Notes under the pieces: generated by a model
Seen by the model: the letters and a program-made list of their open reading frames with translations, nothing else
What the model was told of the DNA's origin: nothing
The model's database searches: none
Assembly (NCBI RefSeq): GCF_007859865.1
Contig: NZ_SJPI01000001.1
Location: 124,001-188,000, forward strand
DNA from: Rubripirellula amarantea
GTDB lineage: Bacteria; Planctomycetota; Planctomycetia; Pirellulales; Pirellulaceae
Direction: 5' to 3'
DNA length: 64,000 bases
Translations under genes and position numbers: made by a program
In this document: piece after piece, positions 53,701-62,625 of the stretch
How the letters are laid out: each line of letters begins with the position of its first letter
Numbering within the stretch: position 1 is the stretch's first letter

Positions 53701-56700
53701 GCGACGTGTACGCACGCGATATTCAATCAGCGGGGGGCGAAGTCTCGCTCACCGCACTTGGTGGTATCTCGATCGAAGAAATTCAATCGCTTGATGGTGA
53801 GATCATCTTAGATGGGCTAGCAGTGAATGATGCAATGGACGACGAAATTGCGGATTTGGTTGCCCAGCGAATCACCATCAATGCTGTGCAAGGCATCGGA
53901 AATGATCAAACCATCGAAGTCGATCAAGCGAAATCCCTCACCACGACTACGCAAGAGGGAAACATTCAATTGCAATCCCTTGGTGTCGACGGCCTCGTTC
54001 TTGAGAAGGGAACGACTGGCGACGGTTCAGTGTCGCTTTTGACACGTAGCGATCTTCGCGTCGATGAACTGACCGCGAATAACGGCGATGTGCGATTGAC
54101 TGCCGGCGGATTGATTACTGTCGGCTCGATCGAAGCGTCTTCGGGAACCATTGAACTTACGGCGACATCCATCAACGATGCGCAAGCCGACCTTGATGCT
54201 GACTTGACCGCGACAAATATAATCTTGACTGCTGATCAGGGAATTGGCGAACAACGTGCGATTGAGATTGATGGCGCCAGCGTCCTCACGGCAACCACGA
54301 CAAGTGGTGAAATTGAGATCAATTCGTTGGGTTCTTCGTTACTAGATGTAACTCAGACCATCGCAAACGAAGGACCAATTCGGATCGTTGCTGTTGGTGA
54401 TGTTCGAGCCTCTCAAGTTTCATCGACCTTGGGAAACATTTCGATTCAATCGCAAGAGAACATATTCGTCGGTTCGATTGATAGCCAAGAAGGAATCGTT
54501 CGCTTAGATGGAAAAAGCATCGATGATGCAACCAATGACCAGGTCGCTGATATCTTCGCTAGCCGAGTTGATTTGACGGCTGAGGAAGGCATCGGTAGCG
54601 AACAAACGATCGAGATCGACCAAGTTCGTTTTCTAACCGCAGCGACGCTTTCCGGAAACATCCAGCTCGTATCTTTAGGCAGCGATAGTCTCGTGATCGA
54701 GGACGCGATATCGGGCAATGGTTCGGTCGAGATCGTGGCCAGCAGCGACGTTCGCATTGATCAAATCATTGCACGCGGCGGCGATGTTAGCTTGACCACG
54801 ACCGGAACCGTTGACATTGGATCAATCGAAGCTTCCACCGGGACCATCGAGCTATTGGGTGCGTCGATCAATGATAACTTCGACGATTTGGAAGCAGATC
54901 TTGTTGCCGTCAATGTAGTGTTGACTGCCGGCACGGGCATCGGCAACGTGAGAGCTGTGGAACTAGATCAGGTCAGCTTCCTGACTGCGAAAAACACATC
55001 AGGCGACGTGAATCTTCGCTCGCTAGGCCAAGGCATTCTGACTATGGAAGAAGTCAGCACATCGATTGGCTCAATTGATATCGTTGCGACAGGCACGGTG
55101 GTAGCTGAGATCGTCAGGTTGGGAAGCCCCGACGCTACCGGTATGAACACGAACAATCCGTGTTCCATTTCGACTACCGATGTCGATGAAAACGAAATTC
55201 AGATCACGTTGACCGGATTGAACAGTGACTTGCTTGTCGGCAACATTTCCGCGTTTGGTGAAGCCGATGTAACTTTGACAGTGGGTGATGACATCCGTCA
55301 CATAGACGCGGCCAGCGTGGATCAGCGAGTGATTGCGGATGACCTAAAACTGCTATCTTTCAATCGTAGCGATGACACCGATTCTGGGATTGAATTGCGA
55401 ACCACCGTCAATCAATTGGTCGCATCGATCTCAGGGGCGAACCCCGGTGATCTAACCATTGTGGAATCAGACTCGATTTGCTTGGCAAGTTCTGATGAAC
55501 ACCTAGATTCCATTGTTGAAACCGGCAATGGTTTGATCAGTGTTACCGCAGCCAATGCCATTCGTGTCATTGACCATGCCAATACGGATCAAGACTCGAA
55601 CTTGAAGGGTGACCCCGAATTGGTCGCCAATGGAGCAGCGAACGGTTCCGTATTCCTAATCGCTCCATCTGTCATCCTCGACGACAACGTGCAGATCCAT
55701 GGATTCAAGGATGTCATGTCGCTAACGTCCGCAATGACGCGCAACTCTTTAGATGAACCTACCCTTGATTCGACTGAGCGAGCAATTTCGATCCGAACGA
55801 ATGAACTCACCGTCGGCGACAACGTAGAACTATACACAGGCGAACAACAGGGTACGGCTCGCCAGTTCACCCAGCGTCCTATCGATGCCAGTGCTGCTTC
55901 ATTCGCATTCTTCGATCCTAATTCGGTCAAAGTCAATGTGCTGACCCAGGCTTTGCAGAACGACGCGACGGGAGTTCTTACGTTCGACATTGGGACTCAG
56001 GGCGAACGGGGAATAACGGTCGTTGTGGATTGGGGCGATTCCAACCCACGACGCTTCCAACAAATCGACGGTTTGTCCGCTGACACCGGGTACTTCGTTG
56101 ACATTGCTAAGAATGCTTCGGGCACTCCACTGGATCCGGTTGTCACCTCGGCCAACGCCAACCAACTCCAATTGACCCATTTGTACTTGCAGCAAGATGT
56201 CCTTAATAGCCAAGAGAATGGACGCAATGCAGCGACAAGCCCTTTCAATGTGCGTTTTGCCGTACGGTATCACGAGTCCATTATGGTTCAGAGTTTGGCT
56301 GAGGGTGAGGCGGCAACGGTCAACCAGAACGGTGTCAACAACACAGCCGTTGGCGGTGTGCTTTCGAGCACTGACAATCCCCTTACTCAACTGCAACTTA
56401 GCATCGGTACAAGTCCAGCACTTGAATCGGGAACCGCGTCCTTCATCATCCCCGCCCTGACGATTCCTTTGGCATTCGTTCCCGTGCGCGATGTGATCCC
56501 TGAACTTGAGACGACTGAGGTCGTGATTGTGGCCGAGACTTCCGTCGAGGTAACGTCTTCTAGCGTTGAGACTGTGGAAAGCCCTACCGCAAGCACGGTC
56601 ACTCCGGAAGAGTTCCTTCAGTTGCGAGTGCTGTCGCCAGATCCCGATGGCGAAGATCTTGCTCGCCCCCAGAAACTCCCAAAAGACATTCTTGATGGCG

Positions 56701-57068
56701 ACAAACTAACTGATTTGTTCTCGCGGTTGCCCGACGGTGCCTACGAAATCGAGTACGTCATTAGCGAAGGTGACGAGCGTTCGATCTTGCGCGTTAATGT
56801 TCGTGATGGCGAGGCAACCATCCCGGACAGCGAACTCGACGAAGGGTTATTGAGACTTCGCGAATTGAAGGACGACGATCGTCAGGAAGACCAATCTAGC
56901 GAGGATAACACAACCGACCAGACGAAGTCAGCAGTATCGGAAGACAGTCAGCCGATCAACGTTTCGGTCGAATTTGGTGCAATAGAAATGAACCAGAGCA
57001 CGTCCAACAGCGTGTCGTCTTCACGATTGACCGCGGCCAGTCGATTTGCGAGGCGCCAATATGCCTAA
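50763..57068 (+). CDS. giant LEPR-type surface protein with 116-residue repeats
   Basis: 2101 residues from GTG 50763; ATG 50814 would remove 17. It opens with a basic region and then VRVLEPRLVLNASAEL (LEPR at about 76), the N-terminal motif of large exported planctomycete proteins. From about residue 580 to 1507 eight units of exactly 116 residues follow, each with a GIGxxRxIEID-like anchor, a later SLG, and VGSIxAxxGxI-like strands, a beta-helix type composition like filamentous haemagglutinin. The later part has a PKD-like VVDWGDSN segment, and the C-terminus is acidic. Its stop overlaps the start of a kinase gene by 8 bp. Secreted or surface-bound location is inferred. Confidence 0.82.
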   Translation: MSPVHLRHLFHRVLLAFMPNSSPKPLLLRGSRYRAGQNRLKELITGTKAMFWRRHREPRRVPPNVKSTWVPMVRVLEPRLVLNASAELNPLGQLLISGTNSADFVQLAINVNDELILRDQGGDPIPIANHPDGSGFETNPLDLDDITSKLISIDLGDGDDDVVMRVVPGINVQVAESGGTDTTTLQSIRSLSPDAGRLRVDTENIELSAPASTFRFGNTDTRLTGNVSISDPATTYVVQADAPLAIEGTLTLDNDLTIRGNGSLNLSTATLSASQSSIDFQITLPQGEVRLGEVNETAGSTIENLTIESASAVRLLGNEVIVNNEFIVRDVESLLRTESSIDAEFVSLTSNQQITLLGDIDSALSTSLKSEVVIVGADIASTDGDITIHSGQRFELIRSATLSTADAGLIRIDGGGGTISTIDGHLVDTGTDKSFVLTNASEVSLGSLSASDGTLKLGALTSPVGTVDQAAGSPITVSSIEGVISQDLNLRNTNNQIGSIRQLSVAGNVNLNDAIGDLFIDSLVVGGTEVEIVAAGVISLGRVDARQATVRFQSDRLIDAATDQATDIFATRLDIDTQTGMNRSLGIELEGVSELAMRVAQGNVFIESLGDQLLDLTNVALQNGSFELIAEGNVDVSQVDLVSGDANIRATGELSISRLNASAGEVWLDGLTINDAESDELTDITATRITLAAINGIGDQRIVEIDQATELISATDNGDIRVDSLTPSLLDVTQTNAGSGLIQINAAGDLFARQIDSAAGRVTLKSLGSLSIGTIEATDGLVNLCGNTIDDAATDDIADVVAGQIEFDASEGIGSVRSIEIEQASSLSAVTATGNIDLISLGTNPLVVTNGKSGDGSIRLQIAGDVRTDHLAATNGDVSLVSDGSAGVGSIEALAGTIEVTSLSINDAQNDTDADLTAANVVLNSEEGIGNQQAIEIDDASILVASTVTGNVAINSLGFGPIDVTLSNASDGTVEITAIGDVYARDIQSAGGEVSLTALGGISIEEIQSLDGEIILDGLAVNDAMDDEIADLVAQRITINAVQGIGNDQTIEVDQAKSLTTTTQEGNIQLQSLGVDGLVLEKGTTGDGSVSLLTRSDLRVDELTANNGDVRLTAGGLITVGSIEASSGTIELTATSINDAQADLDADLTATNIILTADQGIGEQRAIEIDGASVLTATTTSGEIEINSLGSSLLDVTQTIANEGPIRIVAVGDVRASQVSSTLGNISIQSQENIFVGSIDSQEGIVRLDGKSIDDATNDQVADIFASRVDLTAEEGIGSEQTIEIDQVRFLTAATLSGNIQLVSLGSDSLVIEDAISGNGSVEIVASSDVRIDQIIARGGDVSLTTTGTVDIGSIEASTGTIELLGASINDNFDDLEADLVAVNVVLTAGTGIGNVRAVELDQVSFLTAKNTSGDVNLRSLGQGILTMEEVSTSIGSIDIVATGTVVAEIVRLGSPDATGMNTNNPCSISTTDVDENEIQITLTGLNSDLLVGNISAFGEADVTLTVGDDIRHIDAASVDQRVIADDLKLLSFNRSDDTDSGIELRTTVNQLVASISGANPGDLTIVESDSICLASSDEHLDSIVETGNGLISVTAANAIRVIDHANTDQDSNLKGDPELVANGAANGSVFLIAPSVILDDNVQIHGFKDVMSLTSAMTRNSLDEPTLDSTERAISIRTNELTVGDNVELYTGEQQGTARQFTQRPIDASAASFAFFDPNSVKVNVLTQALQNDATGVLTFDIGTQGERGITVVVDWGDSNPRRFQQIDGLSADTGYFVDIAKNASGTPLDPVVTSANANQLQLTHLYLQQDVLNSQENGRNAATSPFNVRFAVRYHESIMVQSLAEGEAATVNQNGVNNTAVGGVLSSTDNPLTQLQLSIGTSPALESGTASFIIPALTIPLAFVPVRDVIPELETTEVVIVAETSVEVTSSSVETVESPTASTVTPEEFLQLRVLSPDPDGEDLARPQKLPKDILDGDKLTDLFSRLPDGAYEIEYVISEGDERSILRVNVRDGEATIPDSELDEGLLRLRELKDDDRQEDQSSEDNTTDQTKSAVSEDSQPINVSVEFGAIEMNQSTSNSVSSSRLTAASRFARRQYA
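52500..55283 (+). repeat. eight protein-coding repeats of exactly 348 bp
   Basis: The codon for the first Gly of the GIG anchor occurs at 52500 (as GMN), 52848, 53196, 53544, 53892, 54240, 54588 and 54936, spaced by exactly 348 bp each time. The sequences between copies differ at many positions, so the spacing is preserved by selection on the protein rather than by recent duplication. A last, degraded copy appears to end near 55283. Confidence 0.92.
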
Positions 57069-60000
57069 TAACAATGGCGATGATATGCCAAACGACGGCG
57101 AAGACGTCAACGATGGCGACGACTTGGACAAGACGCTGCCAGCGATCGAGAAAACTACCCCGGACATCGGGAATTCCAAAACCGGTGAACTGGACGCTAC
57201 CGTCGTGTTCCCAATGCCGCCGAATTCGGAATTGGATCAAACCGTAGACGTTCCACCGTCGATCCTAACGAGCGAGAACATTGGTGCAACGATCAACCCT
57301 CGTGAACTGGGCCCCAGCGAAGCGAAAGCTTGGCAATCGATTGTGGGATCATCAGAGCCGAGTACGACTGCAACAACGCAACTGACGTTCAGTGAAAATC
57401 GTGAGGACATCAATAAAACGAAGATCTCCGAGACGCGAGTTGTACGTGGTAAAGGTCTCGCATCGAGCAAACCCGATGACCCGCCAACCTCAGGAATGGA
57501 AACGGCGGACATCGGTGACATGTCGCGGGGATCGGACAGCGGCATGCACATCGCGCAAACGAGCCAAGCTTTCGATTCGAGCTTGATGAAACAAACACCG
57601 GCGATTGAACGCACCGTTTCGGACAAGGCGTTTGGTCGGCTTCGCACCTGTGATGTCGTCGATTCCCGCACAAGCCCGCAGGTCAATTGCGATTACCAAC
57701 TGGTCAAGAAGCTAGGCCAAGGCGGAATGGGTGACGTTTACGTTGCTCGTCAAAAGTCTTTGGATCGCTTACTCGCGCTAAAGCTCATCAAGCCGATTGT
57801 TGGCGACCGTAAGAAACGACTTGAACAAACGGGGCGATTAGAAGAAGTCGAATCGGAACGGCGACAGCAGTTTTTGTCCGAAGCCGAAGTGACCGGTGAC
57901 CTTGATCACCCTAACATCGTCCCCATTCATGATATTGCGGTGACGACTAACGGTGAGCTCTTCTATTCGATGAAGAAGGTCGACGGGATCCCCTGGTCCG
58001 AGAAGATCCAGTCCTTCGACCTCGCCCACAACATCGAAGTGCTGCTAAAGGTTTGTGATGCGATCGCGCTTGCTCACCATCGAGGCGTTGTGCATCGCGA
58101 TATCAAGCCAGAGAACATCATGCTGGGCGACTACGGCGTTGTCATGGTCATGGACTGGGGACTCGCGCTTCCAACGTCGTCCTACCCTAAAGAACGCCAA
58201 GAATCCATTTTGGCAACTTCCGGTCTTGGTGGCACGCCTGCCTTCATGGCGCCGGAAATGGCCATTGGACCGCTCACGAAAATCGGTCCCGCTGCAGACA
58301 TATATCTGCTCGGAGCGACCTTGTTCATGGTCATCACAGGAAAACCGCCTCACCACGCAGCCAACGTAACAGAGTGCCTGCATGCGGTTCGATCCAATGC
58401 GATACGTGAAGTAGCACCGGACAAGCGCGGGGAGCTATTGGATATTGCGTTGAAGGCAATGGCGACTGATCCATCGGATCGGTACGCCGGCGTGCTTGAA
58501 TTCCAACAAGCCATACGCGACTATCTCGAGCACGCTGACAGTATCCGACGAAGTCGCGAAGCACGGCTTCTGCTTCTCGCTGCGAGCGAAAATGGCTCCT
58601 ACGAAACGTTCTCGCGTGCAACGTTCAAATTTCAAGAAGCCATCGAATCTTGGCCGGGCAATCAGGATGCGATTGAGGGTCTAGCAGACGCCAAATTGAT
58701 GCACGCCGAGGCGGCACATTCGAAGGGCGACTTCGATCTCGGATTCTCACTGGTCGATGCCGAGAATGAAAGTCATGGCCCGATCATCAAGAAGCTTCAA
58801 GAAGGTGTTTGGCAACGTGAGTCTCGCGTAACAAGACTGAAGTTAATGCGACGCGTGGCGGCTGCGATGTTAATTTTCATATTGGTCGGCGGCACGTTTT
58901 CGTGGTTAAAGATTCGATCCGAAAAACAAAACGCAATCGCCGCCCGCGATCAAGAGAAGGTAGCCAAAGACGCTGCATTGGAAGCTCGAGATCGTGAGGA
59001 AAGTGCGAAACGTGACGCAATCAAAGCTCGAGATCGCGAAGTGGAAGCGACGAAGGAAGCGGTGCTTGCGAAACAAAATGCCGAGCAGGCCGAACAATCT
59101 GCCAGGATGTCAGCCGAACAAGAAAGATTGGCCAAGGAAGATGCCGTGGCTCAAAAACGGCGGGCTGAGATTTTGGCCGAAAGTGAGAAAGAAGCACGTC
59201 GAACTGCGGATGAAGAAAAGCAACGGGCAATCGCAGCCAAAGCACTCGCGGAAAAATCCGAACAGCGTGCTAGTTACGAAGAATACATATCTAAGATTGC
59301 CTTGGCCAAAGCCAGCTTGGAACGAAACGACACCGCCAACGCGAGAAAGATCCTCGACAGCCTAAGGGATTCGCAACACGCGAACGGTTGGGAATGGCGT
59401 TGGCTTTGGAAACAAACGAGCGGGGCAGAGTCCGAGTTTGACACGCATTCGGGTGTCAAGAAGTCCTCGATCTCGAAGGATGGCCGCGCGGTCGCGATCC
59501 TTGATGACAATGGACGAGTGTTTGTCATTGAACCTTCGAAGTCGATCGATGGTCAACAGCGCAAGCGTTTCATTCCTATTCCCGCTGACTTAATTGGCAA
59601 AGCGACTTGTGTTGCGATCGCTAAGCGTTCGAATATGGTTGCCGTTGGCTTTGATGACGGAACTGTGCTTATTAGCGACGGCCAAGAGCAGCAAACATTT
59701 TCGTCGCATTCGGATCGAGTGAACGATCTGCAATGGCTTGGAAACGATGTGCTTGTCAGTAGTTCATCAGACCGCACCGTACGGATCTTCGACAATCGTC
59801 GTGGGATCGAATTAACAGAGGAGAAGGCTCTTTGGCATCTCTCGTCAGTTGACTCACTGGCGGTCACTGGCGACTCGGAACAAGCGATGATTGCAGCGGT
59901 CATGTCGTCTGAATCTGCGGGGCGAGTAGCCGTCTGGCAGGTCACTCTTACAACGCCGCTAAAGTTTGAACAACAAGGCGTGTTTGCCGGACATGACCAT

Positions 60001-62625
60001 CCAATCGCCGCCATCACAATCCGTGATGATGGCACCCTGGCTGCGTCGGGTGATATCGATGGAGAACTTCTTCTCTGGGACCCTCGAAAACTCACTAACA
60101 CCAAGTACGAAGACGCAGTTCAGCGAGCTGTCTCGGCCATGACCGATGAAAAGCCCCGAGCGAAGCAGCGCCGAACCGAGAGCGAACGAGGAACGCGACT
60201 ATCGGACCCTCAAATCGAGAGAAGCAGCTCTTTTGTTTCGACAATCGCTCCCTCGGCAGCCGACCCATCCGATTCAAAACTCGCTCACCGCGACACGATT
60301 CAAACGTTGGACTTTGATGACTCTGGTACGAAACTGCTTTCGGGATCGGATGACTTCACGATGAAAAGCTGGGACGTCGCTGCTGGGAAACTTCTCACCA
60401 AGTATCGAGGTCACGGCGGTTGGGTCATGAGCGCGGCATTCCGAGAAGATGATCCCGAACGGATCATGTCGGTGTCAGCGGATGGCAACGTCTTGGACTG
60501 GAACGCGAAAACCTACGTCAGCGATTCAGTAGCTCAAACGTTGGTGCAAGAAACGGATGGCGACGCGGCCGATCAATCTCGAACGAAGCCTGCCCATGCG
60601 TTTCCTATTTCGTCCGCATCTTTTTCGCCCGATGGTCGCCGAATCGTCACTGCTAGTGTCGACCATTCCGCGAAGATACTGTCGATCGATCCAACAACAT
60701 TGGCATTCTTCGACGAAATCGAATTGAAAGACCAAACGTTGAGTGAAGGAACTTCGTTCGTTGCGATGTCAATGCAAACCAACCGTGCCGCCAGTGCCTT
60801 GTTCATCGGCAGCGCCGACGCAACCGTGCGCATCTGGGACGTGGCCAAAGGTGTCCAGAAGTCAGAGATTCGTGGAACGGGACTCAATGGAACCATTGCG
60901 GTCTCGCGATCGGGAAATCTGCTACTGACGGGATCGAGTTCGCCAGACTTCAAAACGATTCTTTGGCAAGTGGACCCGACCGGGGCGGTTAAACCGAGAC
61001 GCCTCGCTCGAATGGTCGGACATGATCAAGCCGTCACCGCGATGGACATATCGCCCGATGAGTCAAGATTGTTCACCATCGACTCCATCGGCTTCGGAAT
61101 TTTGTGGGACGCAAGAACGGGGAAAGCGATCGGCAAACCCTACGAAAACATTCGTGGCTTCCGAGCTTCGACGGCAACGTTTTCACCTTCTGGGAAGCAG
61201 ATTTGGATCGGCGGCGATGATGGCCAGCTTACTGAAATCGACTTGCAAACCAAACAAACCCTTCGGCGACTGGATCACGACGGAGGATTGCGTGATGTTC
61301 ACTTTGACGCCGAGCATTCTTACGCCGTCACCGTCAGTGAACTTTCTACGCTTACCGCCCGGACGTCCGTTGCAACGCTTTGGAATCTTCGCACAGGCAA
61401 TTCAGTGGAGCTAGATCGGGCTGTGGACGCGATCGAAGGTGATCAGGGCCAATCGAAGCGTATCATGGCCGCTCGTATGGCTCCGGATGCCAGCACAGTT
61501 GTTGTGTCTCGACGTGAAACGTCCGGGCAATCGTCTTTGAGCGTCTGGCAAGACATTGCATCGATCACGTCGACAACCAGGCCTCAGCGTGTTCTTGGAC
61601 TACCGAAACAACTCCAAACGACTCAGGCTATGGTTTTGCCAAATCAAGGTCAGTGCATCACGATGAACAAATCGGGTGCGTTTCGCTGGGAACTAGACAC
61701 TGGCAAACTTGTTCGCAGCTATCGAGAGCACGCTGCTTTGACACACGCTTGTTTTTCGCCCGACGGAAAGTACGTGGCGACCGGCAGTCGTTCGGTCAAG
61801 ATTTGGGATGCTACCAACGGGAAAGCAGTTGCCAAAATCGAGAGTCCTCACTTGGGTCCCGTTCGAACGCTTTCGTTTCTGGCACAACCCACGCGTGAGA
61901 ACACGATTGCTTACGACCTAGTGACCGGTGGCGACGATGGAGTGGCACGGCAGTGGAAAGTGACTCCGACGATGGGCACCACACAACCTGTTCGTCAGTG
62001 GTTGGCAAACAATAACGGAGCCGTGCGAGCCGTAGCTACATCCCCGTCGGGGCAACGGTTACTCATCGCTGGCGACAACGGGCTGGCTCAAGTCATCGAC
62101 ACTGACGACTCGAGTATTCAATGGCGCATTGATCTGAATCAAACTGACGGGACCGAAGAGAGTCCTGCCGACTTCATGTGTGGCGCGTTTAGCGATGACG
62201 AGCAATTTGTCGTGCTAGGCGGCTCCGACAATCTCGTTCGCATGTATGCCATCAATGATCACAACCAGAACGGTGACGATTCACTCCGACAACTCACTTC
62301 CGTCCCCATTGAGTTTTCTGGCCATGCAGGCAACATCGATGATGTAAAAATTTTGGGAACCATTGATTCCGGCTTGCGAGTTTTCAGCGCATCGAGTGAC
62401 GATTCTGCAAGAATCTGGGATTCGATGATCCGATTGGTCAACGGTAAGGCGGAAGTCACATCGAACGAAGGTAGGGAAGTCCTTTCACTCCAAAAGCACC
62501 GTGGCGACGTGACCGCGATTGATGTCACCGACGACGGCAGGCTCATGATGACGGCAGGCCGCGATGGGCAAGTGATCCTATGGCCGGCGACGGCCCCCGA
62601 GAACTTGTTTGAAGCAGTTCCCTAA
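57061..62625 (+). CDS. transmembrane Ser/Thr protein kinase with WD40 C-terminal region
   Basis: 1854 residues from ATG 57061, overlapping the stop of the LEPR gene by 8 bp. Residues 1-210 are acidic, Thr/Ser-rich and probably disordered. The kinase domain (about 212-490) has LGQGGMGDVYVA, LALKLIKP with the ATP-binding Lys, VVHRDIKPENIML, DWG in place of DFG, and FMAPEMA. A membrane segment follows at about 600-619, then a coiled coil rich in Ala, Glu and Lys (about 620-750), then from about 790 to the end WD40 blades (SFSPDGRRIVTAS, VRIWDVA, CFSPDGKYVATGS). The WD40 part should lie outside the cytoplasm, opposite to the kinase. Ends overlap the next gene, on the other strand, by 4 bp. Confidence 0.92.
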   Translation: MPNNNGDDMPNDGEDVNDGDDLDKTLPAIEKTTPDIGNSKTGELDATVVFPMPPNSELDQTVDVPPSILTSENIGATINPRELGPSEAKAWQSIVGSSEPSTTATTQLTFSENREDINKTKISETRVVRGKGLASSKPDDPPTSGMETADIGDMSRGSDSGMHIAQTSQAFDSSLMKQTPAIERTVSDKAFGRLRTCDVVDSRTSPQVNCDYQLVKKLGQGGMGDVYVARQKSLDRLLALKLIKPIVGDRKKRLEQTGRLEEVESERRQQFLSEAEVTGDLDHPNIVPIHDIAVTTNGELFYSMKKVDGIPWSEKIQSFDLAHNIEVLLKVCDAIALAHHRGVVHRDIKPENIMLGDYGVVMVMDWGLALPTSSYPKERQESILATSGLGGTPAFMAPEMAIGPLTKIGPAADIYLLGATLFMVITGKPPHHAANVTECLHAVRSNAIREVAPDKRGELLDIALKAMATDPSDRYAGVLEFQQAIRDYLEHADSIRRSREARLLLLAASENGSYETFSRATFKFQEAIESWPGNQDAIEGLADAKLMHAEAAHSKGDFDLGFSLVDAENESHGPIIKKLQEGVWQRESRVTRLKLMRRVAAAMLIFILVGGTFSWLKIRSEKQNAIAARDQEKVAKDAALEARDREESAKRDAIKARDREVEATKEAVLAKQNAEQAEQSARMSAEQERLAKEDAVAQKRRAEILAESEKEARRTADEEKQRAIAAKALAEKSEQRASYEEYISKIALAKASLERNDTANARKILDSLRDSQHANGWEWRWLWKQTSGAESEFDTHSGVKKSSISKDGRAVAILDDNGRVFVIEPSKSIDGQQRKRFIPIPADLIGKATCVAIAKRSNMVAVGFDDGTVLISDGQEQQTFSSHSDRVNDLQWLGNDVLVSSSSDRTVRIFDNRRGIELTEEKALWHLSSVDSLAVTGDSEQAMIAAVMSSESAGRVAVWQVTLTTPLKFEQQGVFAGHDHPIAAITIRDDGTLAASGDIDGELLLWDPRKLTNTKYEDAVQRAVSAMTDEKPRAKQRRTESERGTRLSDPQIERSSSFVSTIAPSAADPSDSKLAHRDTIQTLDFDDSGTKLLSGSDDFTMKSWDVAAGKLLTKYRGHGGWVMSAAFREDDPERIMSVSADGNVLDWNAKTYVSDSVAQTLVQETDGDAADQSRTKPAHAFPISSASFSPDGRRIVTASVDHSAKILSIDPTTLAFFDEIELKDQTLSEGTSFVAMSMQTNRAASALFIGSADATVRIWDVAKGVQKSEIRGTGLNGTIAVSRSGNLLLTGSSSPDFKTILWQVDPTGAVKPRRLARMVGHDQAVTAMDISPDESRLFTIDSIGFGILWDARTGKAIGKPYENIRGFRASTATFSPSGKQIWIGGDDGQLTEIDLQTKQTLRRLDHDGGLRDVHFDAEHSYAVTVSELSTLTARTSVATLWNLRTGNSVELDRAVDAIEGDQGQSKRIMAARMAPDASTVVVSRRETSGQSSLSVWQDIASITSTTRPQRVLGLPKQLQTTQAMVLPNQGQCITMNKSGAFRWELDTGKLVRSYREHAALTHACFSPDGKYVATGSRSVKIWDATNGKAVAKIESPHLGPVRTLSFLAQPTRENTIAYDLVTGGDDGVARQWKVTPTMGTTQPVRQWLANNNGAVRAVATSPSGQRLLIAGDNGLAQVIDTDDSSIQWRIDLNQTDGTEESPADFMCGAFSDDEQFVVLGGSDNLVRMYAINDHNQNGDDSLRQLTSVPIEFSGHAGNIDDVKILGTIDSGLRVFSASSDDSARIWDSMIRLVNGKAEVTSNEGREVLSLQKHRGDVTAIDVTDDGRLMMTAGRDGQVILWPATAPENLFEAVP

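Noticed and set aside
57046-57060. Start of the kinase gene at an in-frame GTG/other codon five codons earlier (57046)
   Set aside because: ATG 57061 is a better start and gives the typical short overlap with the LEPR gene stop; the extra residues add nothing recognisable.
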